The position numbers were made by a program, and so were the translations under genes. The notes beneath the pieces were generated by a model. It saw nothing but the letters and a program-made list of their open reading frames with translations, had not been told where the DNA came from and did not search any database. A stretch of 64,000 bases of DNA from Bacillus sp. ISL-41 (GTDB taxonomy: Bacteria; Bacillota; Bacilli; Bacillales; Cytobacillaceae): NCBI RefSeq assembly GCF_018613235.1, contig NZ_JAGGQP010000044.1, positions 26,095 through 90,094 on the forward strand. Direction: 5' to 3'. Below are positions 52,214-60,882 of this stretch, one piece after another. The number at the start of each line of letters is the position of its first letter. Position 1 is the first letter of the stretch.

Positions 52214-52264
52214 TTCTGTATGTGAGTTTAGGAAACAGGGACAGATACCTTGTCTCCCTTTGAT
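52214..52264. repeat. REP-like hairpin, variant core
   Basis: Contains GGGACAGATACCTTGTCTCC, where GGGACA pairs with TGTCTCC. It resembles the GGGACGG elements but with a changed core. Confidence 0.45.
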
Positions 52265-52334
52265 CTCAAGCAAAAAAGAAGCAATTGGAACGTTAGAACA
52301 CTGTACCTCTACTATGTCTCTAATCGTCTCTATG

Positions 52335-53507
52335 TCACTTACCACAACATTTTTTATACTTCTTCCCGCTGCCGCACAGACATGGTTCGTTCCGGCCAAC
52401 TTTGGGCTCGTTCTTTGGAACTGCCGAGCTAGTGAAGTTCAGATCATTAAGTTCCCTTGAACGCTTGTCATAATATTCACGTCTTTCCATAGCGCTTTTT
52501 CCCCACTCAGCAAGCTTCGGATGCTGTACTCCCATTACTTTATAAAAACCATAGTAAAGCTCATCCACTTCAAATGCAGAGGTATCGTATTTCTTCTGGA
52601 TAGCATCTTCCACGATTGGGAAGGCATCCTCTGTGAGTTGGGAGCAAAGTGCCTCGACAATATACATTTTGACTTCCGGGTCGGTTGTCATTGAATAGTA
52701 CTTGATTAGTTTATCAACAGAACTTTGTGTTTTTGTGTTTTTTAACACGCCTATTGGAAAAATTACCATCGCTGAATCTTCAATATCAGGATTTACAGAT
52801 TCCACCACGGCATCCGATTGAAAACTGGACAAGACCTCCAAAAGTTCTTCAAGTAACAGGTCGTCATCTCTCTCAAGTAACCCTGCAAAATACGGGATAT
52901 GCTGCTCAAGCTTCATTTCCTTGGCCATATACACCGCTAAAATATCCTCAAAACTGAAAAACTCTTTGTTTTTATGACCGTCAAAATTCCGCTGTATATA
53001 ACCATCATCAACAAATCCGTTCCTTGCCAAAATGCGGGCAATCTCCTTCGCCATCCCATATAAGTTTGAATTAAAATATTTTTCTTTCTCCAACTCAGCA
53101 AGAGTGGCATGGTACTGATTCCACATGGATTCCGACCCGCTAGCCAGGAAAGCCACATTCTCTTTTAGCATCTCTTCACTGTAAAAGCGCTCCGCCAAAT
53201 CCCGGTTAGCCAGAATGAAATTGGGATCTGCTTTGTCTAATAATCTTAGATATAAATGCTTTCGATCAAGGTCCGCATTATCAGCACCCTGAATAAGAAG
53301 CTCCAACGATTCCCGATTAAGCGGCGCATGCTCCAGCGATATTAAAATCAAACTCTCCTGCCCTTTGTTGGCAAGAGCCTGCCTCAACAATTGCACCGTC
53401 CACTCTTCAGGAATATCCGGAAACTCCCTCAAACTATGCATCACATAACGATGCACAAGCAAATCATCAGAAAGCAGAAATGGTTTTATTCTATCAAGAA
53501 AGCTCAT
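52335..53507 (-). CDS. Helical-repeat protein with C-terminal SEC-C zinc motif
   Basis: 390 residues from ATG 53507 (GAGGAGAATTGTT before it). Most of the protein is alpha-helical with HEAT-like repeats (VHRYVMHSLREFPDIPEEW, KMYIVEALCSQLTEDAFPI). The last 20 residues form a SEC-C motif (VGRNEPCLCGSGKKYKKCCG) that binds zinc and, in SecA, SecB and ribosomes. In other proteins it marks interaction with nucleic acid or translation-related partners. Function unknown. Monocistronic. Confidence 0.82.
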   Translation of the reverse strand: MSFLDRIKPFLLSDDLLVHRYVMHSLREFPDIPEEWTVQLLRQALANKGQESLILISLEHAPLNRESLELLIQGADNADLDRKHLYLRLLDKADPNFILANRDLAERFYSEEMLKENVAFLASGSESMWNQYHATLAELEKEKYFNSNLYGMAKEIARILARNGFVDDGYIQRNFDGHKNKEFFSFEDILAVYMAKEMKLEQHIPYFAGLLERDDDLLLEELLEVLSSFQSDAVVESVNPDIEDSAMVIFPIGVLKNTKTQSSVDKLIKYYSMTTDPEVKMYIVEALCSQLTEDAFPIVEDAIQKKYDTSAFEVDELYYGFYKVMGVQHPKLAEWGKSAMERREYYDKRSRELNDLNFTSSAVPKNEPKVGRNEPCLCGSGKKYKKCCGK

Positions 53508-53560
53508 AACAATTCTCCTCATCACAAAATCGGTAGACTATGAATTTATTGTAACTTATT

Positions 53561-53647
53561 AGGTAAGCACAGGTAAGCACAGGGACGGTTCTTGTGCTCA
53601 TTTTCCCGAAAAAAAATGAGCAGGAGAACCGTCCCCCTGCTCACTTT
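53561..53647. repeat. REP-like inverted pair
   Basis: Two cores in opposite orientation: GGGACGGTTCT at 53582-53592 with AGCACA/TGTGCT arms and AGAACCGTCCC at 53625-53635 with AGCAGG/CCTGCT arms. On the minus strand the second is followed by eight T residues, so it probably terminates leftward transcription. A 10-base direct repeat AGGTAAGCAC (53561-53570 and 53571-53580) precedes the pair. Confidence 0.8.
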
Positions 53648-53654
53648 TTTAAGT

Positions 53655-55583
53655 TTACTTTGATTGTATATAGTCGTTATAGCGTTTGATAAAGGCTGCT
53701 ATGTGTGCTCTTAGTAATGTTTTATCAGCCCCATATGATTCATAAGTTTTGGGTATTTGGCCATTTTTATCAGCATAGCCTGAACTGATATTGGCTTGGT
53801 ACATAAAATTGACCGCTTCCTTTTCAGAGACATTGCGTCCGAAGTGCTTAGAGGCTAGCAGCTCAGCTAGTTTGCCTCTAGTAGTAATTTCATTAGAACC
53901 AGATTGATTTTTAATAGAACCTACTACATTTAAACCATCTTGCTCAGCTAACTGATACGGTACGGATGCCCACCAATTAATTTTAGGTGTAGTGGTTCCC
54001 ATGGCTTTAGGTTCAAAATAACGATATAGAACTGTAATCGCTTGCGCCTCTGTTAACTTATCATCAGGTTTTAATGATTTAACACCATTATGAATGTATC
54101 CTGAGATCAACTTATTCTCAATAGCCCAAACCATATCTTCTGACCAATATTCCCCTTTTCTGAAGTCTATATATTGTTGTTCTCCAACAGAAAGAGGATT
54201 AGCAATATATCCAAATTCCCCATCAACAAATACACGAATTAAGCCATCAGAGGAATATCCAGCACCCGTTATAGCCCGGAGTGGACCTGGTATCATAGTA
54301 TGAGAAACATATTGTGGTTTGATAACCTCTTTCCCTGATTTATCAATAAAACCATCCATACCATTTTTACTAACCTTAGCTAAACCTTCATGAAATTCAT
54401 CTATAAAACTGTATTGCGGGTTTACAATGATTTTCCCGGTCATATTAATTAATCCGTACTTATTATTCTTTTCAACCATAGCAAAGCCGTTTTTAAAGTC
54501 TGAAATAAAATTATATTGAGGACTTACAATATTCTTCCCAGCCTTGTTAATAACACCATATTTATTTTGTGGACTTTTTACGACCGCTAACCCTTCCTGG
54601 AAATTATACACTTCACTATATTGAGGTTTTACAATAATCTTTCCCTTATTATCGATCAACCCATTTAGTCTGTTTCCATTTACAAAAAGAGTTGTAACTG
54701 CAATACCTTCATTGAAATCTCCAATCCAGTCATACATTGGCTTGAGAAGAACTTTTCCACTTCTATTCTTCAAACCGTAAAGATGATTCTGGGAAAAAAT
54801 AGTGACTCCATCTACATACTTTTCAGTAATATTTCCATTGTTGTCGATGTAATAACTTTTATAGTTTAATCCGACTCTTGCATAGCCATTTTTAAAAGAA
54901 TCAGCACTATCATATTTTAGAGGGATTACCACCTTACCCGTTTGATCAATAAAACCAGATTTGCCGTTTTTGCTCACTTTTGCTAGACCTTCTTGAAAAC
55001 TAGCTATTTCCTCATATTGTGGCTTTACAATTTCTTTACCTTCTTTATTAATTAAGCCATAACTTTGTGTAATTCTTATCATAGCAATTCCATTTATAAA
55101 TTCTCCAACCTCATTATATTTGGGTTTTATAACTTCTTTACCTGTTTTATCAATAAACCCCCACTTGCCATTAAAATCGCACACCGCAGCCAGACCTTCA
55201 TCAAAAGGCTCATGGTTCATGTACTTCTTATTCGTAATAAATTTTCCTTGCTTGTTAATCGGTCTAAATCCATCTGTGAATTCTAACCAACTAATCCCTT
55301 CTTGAAAAGAAGTATAGAGATCGTCTTTTAAATTTCCTGCTATTGGGGGAATCACCCAATTTCCAGTTGTATCAATCGCACCCCAGCCATCCTCATTTTG
55401 AACCCATGCCAAACCTTCTTGGAAATGTAATGCATATGTATATTGAGGTTTAATCCCACTTGGTAAATTAGCTGCTGTTGAAACAGCACCACTCGCAGAA
55501 ACAGAGTTTGTTGAATAATTCATAAAAAATAGATTCATAAATAATATAGTTGTTAATAGAATAATAAAACCTTTGTTCCTCAT
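53655..55583 (-). CDS. Secreted WG-repeat protein with SLH-like C-terminal region
   Basis: 642 residues. Signal peptide to about residue 31 (NSVSASGAVS). Residues ~45-460 hold about ten WG (KWGFIDKTGKEVIKPKY-type) repeats of ~35-40 residues, each G-[FL]-I-[DN]-x-x-G-K...P-x-Y. The last ~160 residues look like degenerate SLH modules (WSEDMVWAIENKLISGYIHN, KLTEAQAITVLYRYFEP, then NISSGYADKNGQIPKT). WG repeats are thought to be protein- or ligand-binding; SLH modules attach proteins to the wall. Function unknown. AAGGAGG-type site before ATG 55583. Confidence 0.85.
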   Translation of the reverse strand: MRNKGFIILLTTILFMNLFFMNYSTNSVSASGAVSTAANLPSGIKPQYTYALHFQEGLAWVQNEDGWGAIDTTGNWVIPPIAGNLKDDLYTSFQEGISWLEFTDGFRPINKQGKFITNKKYMNHEPFDEGLAAVCDFNGKWGFIDKTGKEVIKPKYNEVGEFINGIAMIRITQSYGLINKEGKEIVKPQYEEIASFQEGLAKVSKNGKSGFIDQTGKVVIPLKYDSADSFKNGYARVGLNYKSYYIDNNGNITEKYVDGVTIFSQNHLYGLKNRSGKVLLKPMYDWIGDFNEGIAVTTLFVNGNRLNGLIDNKGKIIVKPQYSEVYNFQEGLAVVKSPQNKYGVINKAGKNIVSPQYNFISDFKNGFAMVEKNNKYGLINMTGKIIVNPQYSFIDEFHEGLAKVSKNGMDGFIDKSGKEVIKPQYVSHTMIPGPLRAITGAGYSSDGLIRVFVDGEFGYIANPLSVGEQQYIDFRKGEYWSEDMVWAIENKLISGYIHNGVKSLKPDDKLTEAQAITVLYRYFEPKAMGTTTPKINWWASVPYQLAEQDGLNVVGSIKNQSGSNEITTRGKLAELLASKHFGRNVSEKEAVNFMYQANISSGYADKNGQIPKTYESYGADKTLLRAHIAAFIKRYNDYIQSK

Positions 55584-55677
55584 CCTTTTCCTCCTTGAAA
55601 TTTACTAGCCTTCATATAATCCTATTTACCCACTCCTTTTGTACCATATATTCCTAATACTAATATAACAAACCAAC

Positions 55678-55747
55678 TGAGCACAGGGACGGTTCTTGTG
55701 CGTTTTTTTCGGGAAAAAATGAGCAGGAGAACCGTCCCCCTGCTCAC
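55678..55747. repeat. REP-like inverted pair
   Basis: GGGACGGTTCT at 55686-55696 and AGAACCGTCCC at 55728-55738, the second with perfect AGCAGG/CCTGCT arms. It lies just downstream of the leftward pilin genes and may serve as their terminator. Nearly identical to the pair at 53576. Confidence 0.8.
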
Positions 55748-55755
55748 TGCTCAAT

Positions 55756-56982
55756 TTAATAGGTATACTTTACATTATTTATGATGTTTCCCCACTCCAT
55801 GGTGAGTGCTGGCTGGGTGGATTGGGTTGGGCTGCCGCAGGCTGTGGTGAATTGCTGGGTGTTTACGTAGGCCGGTGTTCCTGTTATTTTCCCTTTGATG
55901 GTTCCTTTTATATATAATTGGCCCGCAATATCGATTTTGGATGCTGCCAGGTCGCCTGCCACGCACATTTTGGAGTTGGCATCGATTGTTAGATGCTTGT
56001 TAATCGTCGCTTTTCCTCCAATATAGACAGAAGAATTTTCTAAGTCTAAATGTCCATTAATATTGAGGTTTTCACCCGTATAGATTTCAGCATGGTCGAC
56101 CCTGAGCTGGCTTCCGAAGTTTCCTGTCTTTTTGATCTCCAATATCGAATTGCTAAGGTTATTCATATTCTTACCCAAAGAAAAATCACCGTTTGTATGT
56201 ATCCTAACATCGTCCATATTGTTCCCATTGCCACTTACTGACAAGGAATTATTAGCATAGATCAATTTTCCTGATAATCCATTGTAGTTGCCAGTGTAGC
56301 TTTTTGAGTTTTCAATGAGAATGCTGCTGCAATTCACGCTTAATGAGAGTGGGTTTTTACAGGATAAAGATACATTTTCAGGGTAGGGGATCTTATTAAA
56401 ATCTGGCAGTGCATAAAAACCGCCACTGCCACCAGACCCGCTGCCGGGATTGCGGGAGGTTTCCAAACCCTTGATGGGAATCTTCAGCTCCGCTCCGAGC
56501 ATTGCCTTCTGATCTCCCTCAACACCTTTACTGCTGTATGTTATGTTTATTCCTTCGGCCACCTTTTCTACCGATAAATCAACGATTGAAAAGGAAGCCC
56601 CAGGCTGATTGTCCATTGATTTTGTCGAACTAACGGTATTTAGGTGCCTTAGAATTGCCTCAAACATCAGAGAAATAGCTAAATCTCCATAGTATCCCTC
56701 AGGACGAGCCTTCTTATTATTAAAATCCGATAGCAACTGGCTTTCGACTTGATTGTCCACTGGCTGTTTATTGGTTACATAGGCATTTCGAATCGCTGTT
56801 TGGTAATAGGTAATGCCCATCTCAGCCAGCGCAACGGATTGATTGTTATCTTCCACAATGTTGTTTTGCTTTGTACTGTTATACGAATGGGCAAATAAAG
56901 TCATTCCCATAGACATGAAGATAATCATCACCAGAAGAACCGTCAATAAGGCGTAACCTTCGTCATTCTTTAAAACTCTCAA
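55756..56982 (-). CDS. Pilin-like protein with beta-helix-type C-terminal domain (PilX position)
   Basis: 408 residues from TTG 56982; the AAGGGAG site lies in the end of the preceding gene. A prepilin-like N-terminus (NDEGYALLTVLLVMIIFM) lacks the usual Glu5. Residues ~215-380 have short repeated strands with regular G/N and S positions (DVRIHTNGDFSLGKNMNNL, SSVYIGGKATINKHLTIDA, MCVAGDLAASKIDIAGQLY), suggesting a bactofilin-like or right-handed beta-helix domain. It is probably a tip or minor component of a pilus or pseudopilus. Last gene of the three-gene pilin cluster. Confidence 0.75.
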   Translation of the reverse strand: MRVLKNDEGYALLTVLLVMIIFMSMGMTLFAHSYNSTKQNNIVEDNNQSVALAEMGITYYQTAIRNAYVTNKQPVDNQVESQLLSDFNNKKARPEGYYGDLAISLMFEAILRHLNTVSSTKSMDNQPGASFSIVDLSVEKVAEGINITYSSKGVEGDQKAMLGAELKIPIKGLETSRNPGSGSGGSGGFYALPDFNKIPYPENVSLSCKNPLSLSVNCSSILIENSKSYTGNYNGLSGKLIYANNSLSVSGNGNNMDDVRIHTNGDFSLGKNMNNLSNSILEIKKTGNFGSQLRVDHAEIYTGENLNINGHLDLENSSVYIGGKATINKHLTIDANSKMCVAGDLAASKIDIAGQLYIKGTIKGKITGTPAYVNTQQFTTACGSPTQSTQPALTMEWGNIINNVKYTY

Positions 56983-56983
56983 A

Positions 56984-57415
56984 CTAGCCGTCTCCCTTCA
57001 GCCTATAAAGAAATGTATCTTGGACAATCCGGTTTTCAGCATTGGCTTTTTCATTGATGGTCAATTTCATCGGCAAGTCATTAAGATCAGGTTCCACCTC
57101 ACCAGTAAAATCAATTTCGAGACACATCTCAGGGTGACTGAACTCTTCCACTGCCGTCGTTCCCTGCCTCATATACTGGACAATAATACTGCATGATGGG
57201 TTAGAAAGCTCATATTCATCGGAGGTTTGATGGATCTTGGTTAATGTAGCAGTAAGAATAGTTGCTTCCTGCTGCATGTTATTTTTAGAAATCGATTTCG
57301 CCGAGTAATTCATCCCCTGGAAAAAAACTTGCCAGACAAGAATTCCGATTATGGACAGGATCGCCAAGCTTGCCAGGAGTTCAATCACAGTCATTCCCCG
57401 CTGATTTTGTACCAT
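56984..57415 (-). CDS. Type II/IV minor pilin (PilW/GspJ-like)
   Basis: 143 residues. Class III signal with cleavage before Met in NQRG-MTVIE and Glu5 present, followed by the hydrophobic helix LLASLAILSIIGILVWQVFF. The remainder is a small globular head with two Cys (PSCSIIV, PEMCLEID) that may form a disulfide. Ends one base before the next gene start region. ATG 57415, RBS GAGGGGATTAAT. Confidence 0.85.
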   Translation of the reverse strand: MVQNQRGMTVIELLASLAILSIIGILVWQVFFQGMNYSAKSISKNNMQQEATILTATLTKIHQTSDEYELSNPSCSIIVQYMRQGTTAVEEFSHPEMCLEIDFTGEVEPDLNDLPMKLTINEKANAENRIVQDTFLYRLKGDG

Positions 57416-57431
57416 ATATTAATCCCCTCTA

Positions 57432-57857
57432 TTAATCGACAATGATATACCCATATGTATCGCTAATATTTCCATTATGATTATCTGCTATTTTTATATA
57501 AATATAATGGGGCTTCCCGGGTCCCGAAACTAAATCAGGGATCTTTTTAATCTGGATATCCCCAATGTATCCGTGAATCGTCGTCTTAAAAAAATAATAC
57601 TCCTGGTCTTCCCCTGCATATTCGGCAGGCCTGTTCATCTCGTCTGGGTTTTTAAGATAAATCTTCGCCTCATTAGAACCCTTCCACGTAATAAGGAGCT
57701 CCTTAGCAGCCTGTATGCCATTCGACTTAGACTCATTCTTCGCATTCAGCATGTTCACCTGAGGAAAAAAACTCATTATCGAAACCAGGATAATCGATAG
57801 AATCACCATAGAAAGAAGAACCTCAAGAAGCGTCAACCCTTTTTCATTAGACAGCAT
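57432..57857 (-). CDS. Type II/IV minor pilin (PilV/GspI-like)
   Basis: 141 residues. Prepilin peptidase site NEKG-LTLLE with Glu5 and helix VLLSMVILSIILVSIMSFF. First gene of a three-gene cluster (16-base gap to the next). No prepilin peptidase, ATPase or platform protein is in the window, so the machinery is elsewhere. It may belong to a com-type or type IV pseudopilus. Confidence 0.85.
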   Translation of the reverse strand: MLSNEKGLTLLEVLLSMVILSIILVSIMSFFPQVNMLNAKNESKSNGIQAAKELLITWKGSNEAKIYLKNPDEMNRPAEYAGEDQEYYFFKTTIHGYIGDIQIKKIPDLVSGPGKPHYIYIKIADNHNGNISDTYGYIIVD

Positions 57858-57941
57858 ACAATTACCCTCTCAAAAAACTAATTATTCCCATTATAACATC
57901 GGGACTTATTTCCTAGCATTCTATTTTTTGAACATTTTTGA

Positions 57942-57965
57942 AGCACAGGGACGGTTCTTGTGCTC
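57942..57965. repeat. REP-like hairpin
   Basis: Core GGGACGGTTCT at 57948-57958 with perfect AGCACA and TGTGCT arms. Confidence 0.75.
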
Positions 57966-57978
57966 AACCCCTTGCTCA

Positions 57979-58181
57979 ACTCGTGGTCAAATAATCATGG
58001 GATTGAAAAGGAACTTGAACATTAGGGTTACACATATATTGATGGGGATTGGCACTTTAATAATTTAGAAGAAGTGCAAGAGATGAATGAAGAAGAAGTA
58101 GATGATGCTATGTTTTTAGGTGGTTTGCTTACGGAAATGGTTTTCATTGGGGTAGTGCATGTTTCCATAACTCTTTCGTAA
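57979..58181 (+). pseudogene. Decayed gene remnant of unknown family
   Basis: Codes for NSWSNNHGIEKELEH, an in-frame TAG at 58023, then GYTYIDGDWHFNNLEEVQEM and on to TAA at 58179. Protein-like composition without a start or ribosome site, directly after a REP-like copy. I cannot name the family. Confidence 0.4.
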
Positions 58182-58423
58182 AATTAATTCCTGTTTATCA
58201 AAGTGACTGCCAAAAAAATTGATAAAAAGTTTAAACCACAGACAAAGAGCCTATAGGATTACCCCTTGTATCGGATAGTGAATCTTTCAGTTTCAGGAAA
58301 TTAGAACCCTCATTCCCGGTTAATCCTCCCAGCAGTAAAACTATTATCGATTGCCGGTGTATATATGCAGGAACCGTACTAATGTCTCTCTTAATCCTAC
58401 TCGCCAATCAAATTTACAAGAAC

Positions 58424-58470
58424 AAAGAGCAGGGAACCATACATAAATCTGTATAGTCCCGCTCTTTTTC
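58424..58470 (-). terminator. Terminator of the creatininase-family gene
   Basis: AAAGAGCAGGGA (58424-58435) and TCCCGCTCTTT (58457-58467) with an inner ATACAT/TGTAT pairing; T-runs on both sides, close to the leftward stop at 58500. Confidence 0.75.
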
Positions 58471-58499
58471 CATATAGTGCCTGTATCTGTAAAACTAAC

Positions 58500-59309
58500 T
58501 CATAAAGGAATTTCCTTATTTCTTATTGTTACATTAATTTTTTCCTCACAATAATTAAGCAATTCTACTAAATTGTTAATTAATTCATTGTGATAGATTT
58601 CTCCAGCCTCTTTTGTTGAGACTGTAGGATCACCCACAACGCCGATTCCTTTAGATCCTTCTCTATAAATGGATACATCACTTGGTACAAATACACTGTC
58701 GCCCTCAACGAATGGATCATGTTTAAAGAAGCGATGTTTTTGTTCAATGTTTTTTACTGCCCTATCCATATCACAAAGCTCAGGATAAAGGTGAAGCATA
58801 TGTGAAGTTTCCATCTCAGCAGCATGCCCTACTCCACCAGGTTCTGACTTTTTCACCTTTCTGCCTACCTGATCAGCTATATAAAATGGATCGGCAATCG
58901 CTAAAAAAGCACCAGTCTCATTACGGAGTTTTGTAATCGCGATTTTTAATGGTGGAAGATTAGCTTCACGGTGTCCATTAATAACAATAATTTTTTCAAA
59001 ACCATGATAGATTAAGCTTTTACAAATATCATAGAGTAAATTAGTTAATGTTTCAGGACGAAGGGTGATTGTACCAGGATAGGCCATATGATGGGGAGCC
59101 CACCCAACCCAGTTTGGTGGTGCAACAAGAGTGTTAGTTTTACGTCCCGCTTCCTCCGCTACTTTAACTGCTACAAAGGAGTCTGTTCCCAATGGTAAAT
59201 GCTTTGCATGTTGCTCAACACTTCCAACTGGAACGATAATCGTTTTCTTCGATTTTAAATAGTTTTCTACATCTTCCCATTTATTATCTTGTAGCCAAAC
59301 GCTTTTCAT
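58500..59309 (-). CDS. Creatininase-family amidohydrolase
   Basis: 269 residues. Metal-ligand motifs of the family: Glu/His in PVGSVEQHAKHLPLGTD, His in INGHREANLPPLK and Glu in GVGHAAEMETSHM. Members hydrolyse creatinine and other cyclic or linear amides (for example formamide-pyrimidine steps in riboflavin/F420 routes). Paired with an amino-acid-type permease 12 bases away and an IclR regulator, it probably opens an imported amide or lactam; the substrate is unknown. Confidence 0.9.
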   Translation of the reverse strand: MKSVWLQDNKWEDVENYLKSKKTIIVPVGSVEQHAKHLPLGTDSFVAVKVAEEAGRKTNTLVAPPNWVGWAPHHMAYPGTITLRPETLTNLLYDICKSLIYHGFEKIIVINGHREANLPPLKIAITKLRNETGAFLAIADPFYIADQVGRKVKKSEPGGVGHAAEMETSHMLHLYPELCDMDRAVKNIEQKHRFFKHDPFVEGDSVFVPSDVSIYREGSKGIGVVGDPTVSTKEAGEIYHNELINNLVELLNYCEEKINVTIRNKEIPL

Positions 59310-59321
59310 AAGTAAACACTC

Positions 59322-60725
59322 CTAGTTGGTCATTTTCTCCATTTCCTCTTCATCGAGATATTCCCATTTATTCCTAGAATAAGCAAAGTACCATAATGTA
59401 ATTAATACAAGCCAGGTAATACCTACTAACAAAGGTATTGTAGCGATGTAAGTCAACACCCATAAAGACGCGATAGCTGCAACAATTGCTAACACAGGAA
59501 TGTTCCTTATATTAAGAGGAAATCTAAAAAGTGCTTTCTCTCTTAGTTCAGGTCTCTTTATTCTTACTACAACAAGGGCAATATTCATAATAGCCATCAT
59601 TAACCAATTAGAAAAGACGGCAGCACCTACAGCAATCCCAATTGCTTTACCATAGCCCATAGTACTCATTAATGTTGCACCTAAAGCGATTACCCCTGTG
59701 AAAATTATTGCATATTGGGGCACATGTGTTGTTTCACTCACTTTACCTAAAACTGAAGGCACTGCTTTTTCACGAGCCGCTACGAATAGCATTCTTGAGG
59801 AACCTAATAAACAGCCTACAGTTGAGGTTCCAGTGGCAGTTAATGCGGCAATGGCAATTAGTACTGCTCCGATACCAGGAAGTACATTTTCCATTGCTAG
59901 AGATAAAGGCGCCTTTGAGGCCGCTAGCTCAACAGGATCTGCAGCTGCAACAACTCCAAAACCTGTTAAAACGTAAAGTATCACAACTGTTACCAGCGCT
60001 GATATCTGTGCTAGCGGTAGATTGCGTCTAGGATTCTTCGCCTCTTCTCCAAGAGTAAGAACTGCCTCAACTTGCATCTGTCCAAAAGCAATAAGTGCTG
60101 TAGCTGCGAATATACCTGTCCAACCATTCGGTAAGAAATCACTATATTGGAATGGACCACCTGGGTTTGCAAAAATAGCAATAGTAGCGATTGCAAACAA
60201 AGCAATGACTTGAATAATAGAAAAAATTGTGTTGATTTTACCAGTGACTTTTATGCCGATAAGAAGTAATCCTGTAATTATTATCGAAATAATCGGTGCC
60301 ACAACTGTTGCTGGCAATGACGGAAATAAATAATTAAAATATCCTGCAAACCCCAGGTTTACTGCTCCTGCAGCAAATGCAAAGGATAAAAAGTATAAGC
60401 CAGAACACCATAATGCCATAAGTTTACCTAAGTCTTTATTAATGGGTGAAAAAGCGAACTTGGAATATGCATAGGATGCTCCTTCATAAGGCCAGATAGA
60501 TGCGAGTTCAGCATAGCTCATACTAGATAGAATCGCGATGATTCCAGCAATTAAAAATGCTACGAATAATCCTGCTCCAGCTTGTGCAACAGCTGGACCT
60601 ATAACCGTAAAAATACCTCCACCTATCAACGCCCCTACACCGACACTCCATAAATCAACAAAGCCTAAACCTCGCTCCAATTTCCCATTAGTTACTGGAA
60701 CATTTGTGTTTGTGGATGGTTGCAC
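59322..60725 (-). CDS. APC-family amino acid/amine permease
   Basis: 467 residues, 12 membrane helices. APC signature VDLWSVGVGALIGGGIFTVIG in helix 1 and the GQMQVEAVLTLGEEAKNPRR loop. The start is GTG 60725: AAGGGAGAGGGA precedes it, whereas ATG 60743 has no ribosome site and would include that site. Imports an amino acid or amine in symport with protons. In operon with the creatininase-family gene; a group of palindromic half-sites lies just upstream of its start. Confidence 0.9.
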   Translation of the reverse strand: MQPSTNTNVPVTNGKLERGLGFVDLWSVGVGALIGGGIFTVIGPAVAQAGAGLFVAFLIAGIIAILSSMSYAELASIWPYEGASYAYSKFAFSPINKDLGKLMALWCSGLYFLSFAFAAGAVNLGFAGYFNYLFPSLPATVVAPIISIIITGLLLIGIKVTGKINTIFSIIQVIALFAIATIAIFANPGGPFQYSDFLPNGWTGIFAATALIAFGQMQVEAVLTLGEEAKNPRRNLPLAQISALVTVVILYVLTGFGVVAAADPVELAASKAPLSLAMENVLPGIGAVLIAIAALTATGTSTVGCLLGSSRMLFVAAREKAVPSVLGKVSETTHVPQYAIIFTGVIALGATLMSTMGYGKAIGIAVGAAVFSNWLMMAIMNIALVVVRIKRPELREKALFRFPLNIRNIPVLAIVAAIASLWVLTYIATIPLLVGITWLVLITLWYFAYSRNKWEYLDEEEMEKMTN

Positions 60726-60740
60726 GACTCCCTCTCCCTT

Positions 60741-60769
60741 CATTTCATATTATGAAATGTAAATTTCAT
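60741..60769. promoter_or_regulatory. Three alternating ATTTCAT/ATGAAAT half-sites, likely IclR operator
   Basis: CATTTCAT (60741-60748), ATGAAATG (60752-60759) and ATTTCAT (60763-60769) form two overlapping dyads. They lie between a minus-strand -10 candidate (TATAAT, 60784-60789; -35 is poor) and the permease start, a repressor position. Probably recognised by the IclR protein encoded at 60883. Confidence 0.65.
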
Positions 60770-60845
60770 TTTATTCACACTGAATTATATTAGACAAATA
60801 AACTATTATTCCTGCCTATTTTTAGAAAAAATTAAAAATTCAATC

Positions 60846-60872
60846 AATAAAAAAACTCCTCAAAAGAGGAGT
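60846..60872 (-). terminator. Terminator of the IclR gene
   Basis: ACTCCTC (60855-60861) and GAGGAGT (60866-60872); on the minus strand followed by a run of T residues, just after the stop at 60883. Confidence 0.85.
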
Positions 60873-60882
60873 ACCTATAAAT

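Larger units (their letters stand above)
57858..58499. other. Intergenic region with a REP-like element and a gene remnant
   Basis: 642 bases between two leftward genes. It holds one REP-like hairpin (57942), a decayed reading frame (57979-58181) and a terminator (58424). The part 58190-58420 shows no supported feature. Confidence 0.5.

Noticed and set aside
51925..52399. Minus-strand frames at 51925-52203 and 52160-52399
   Set aside because: No ribosome site or family; they run through hairpins and the opposite-strand remnant.
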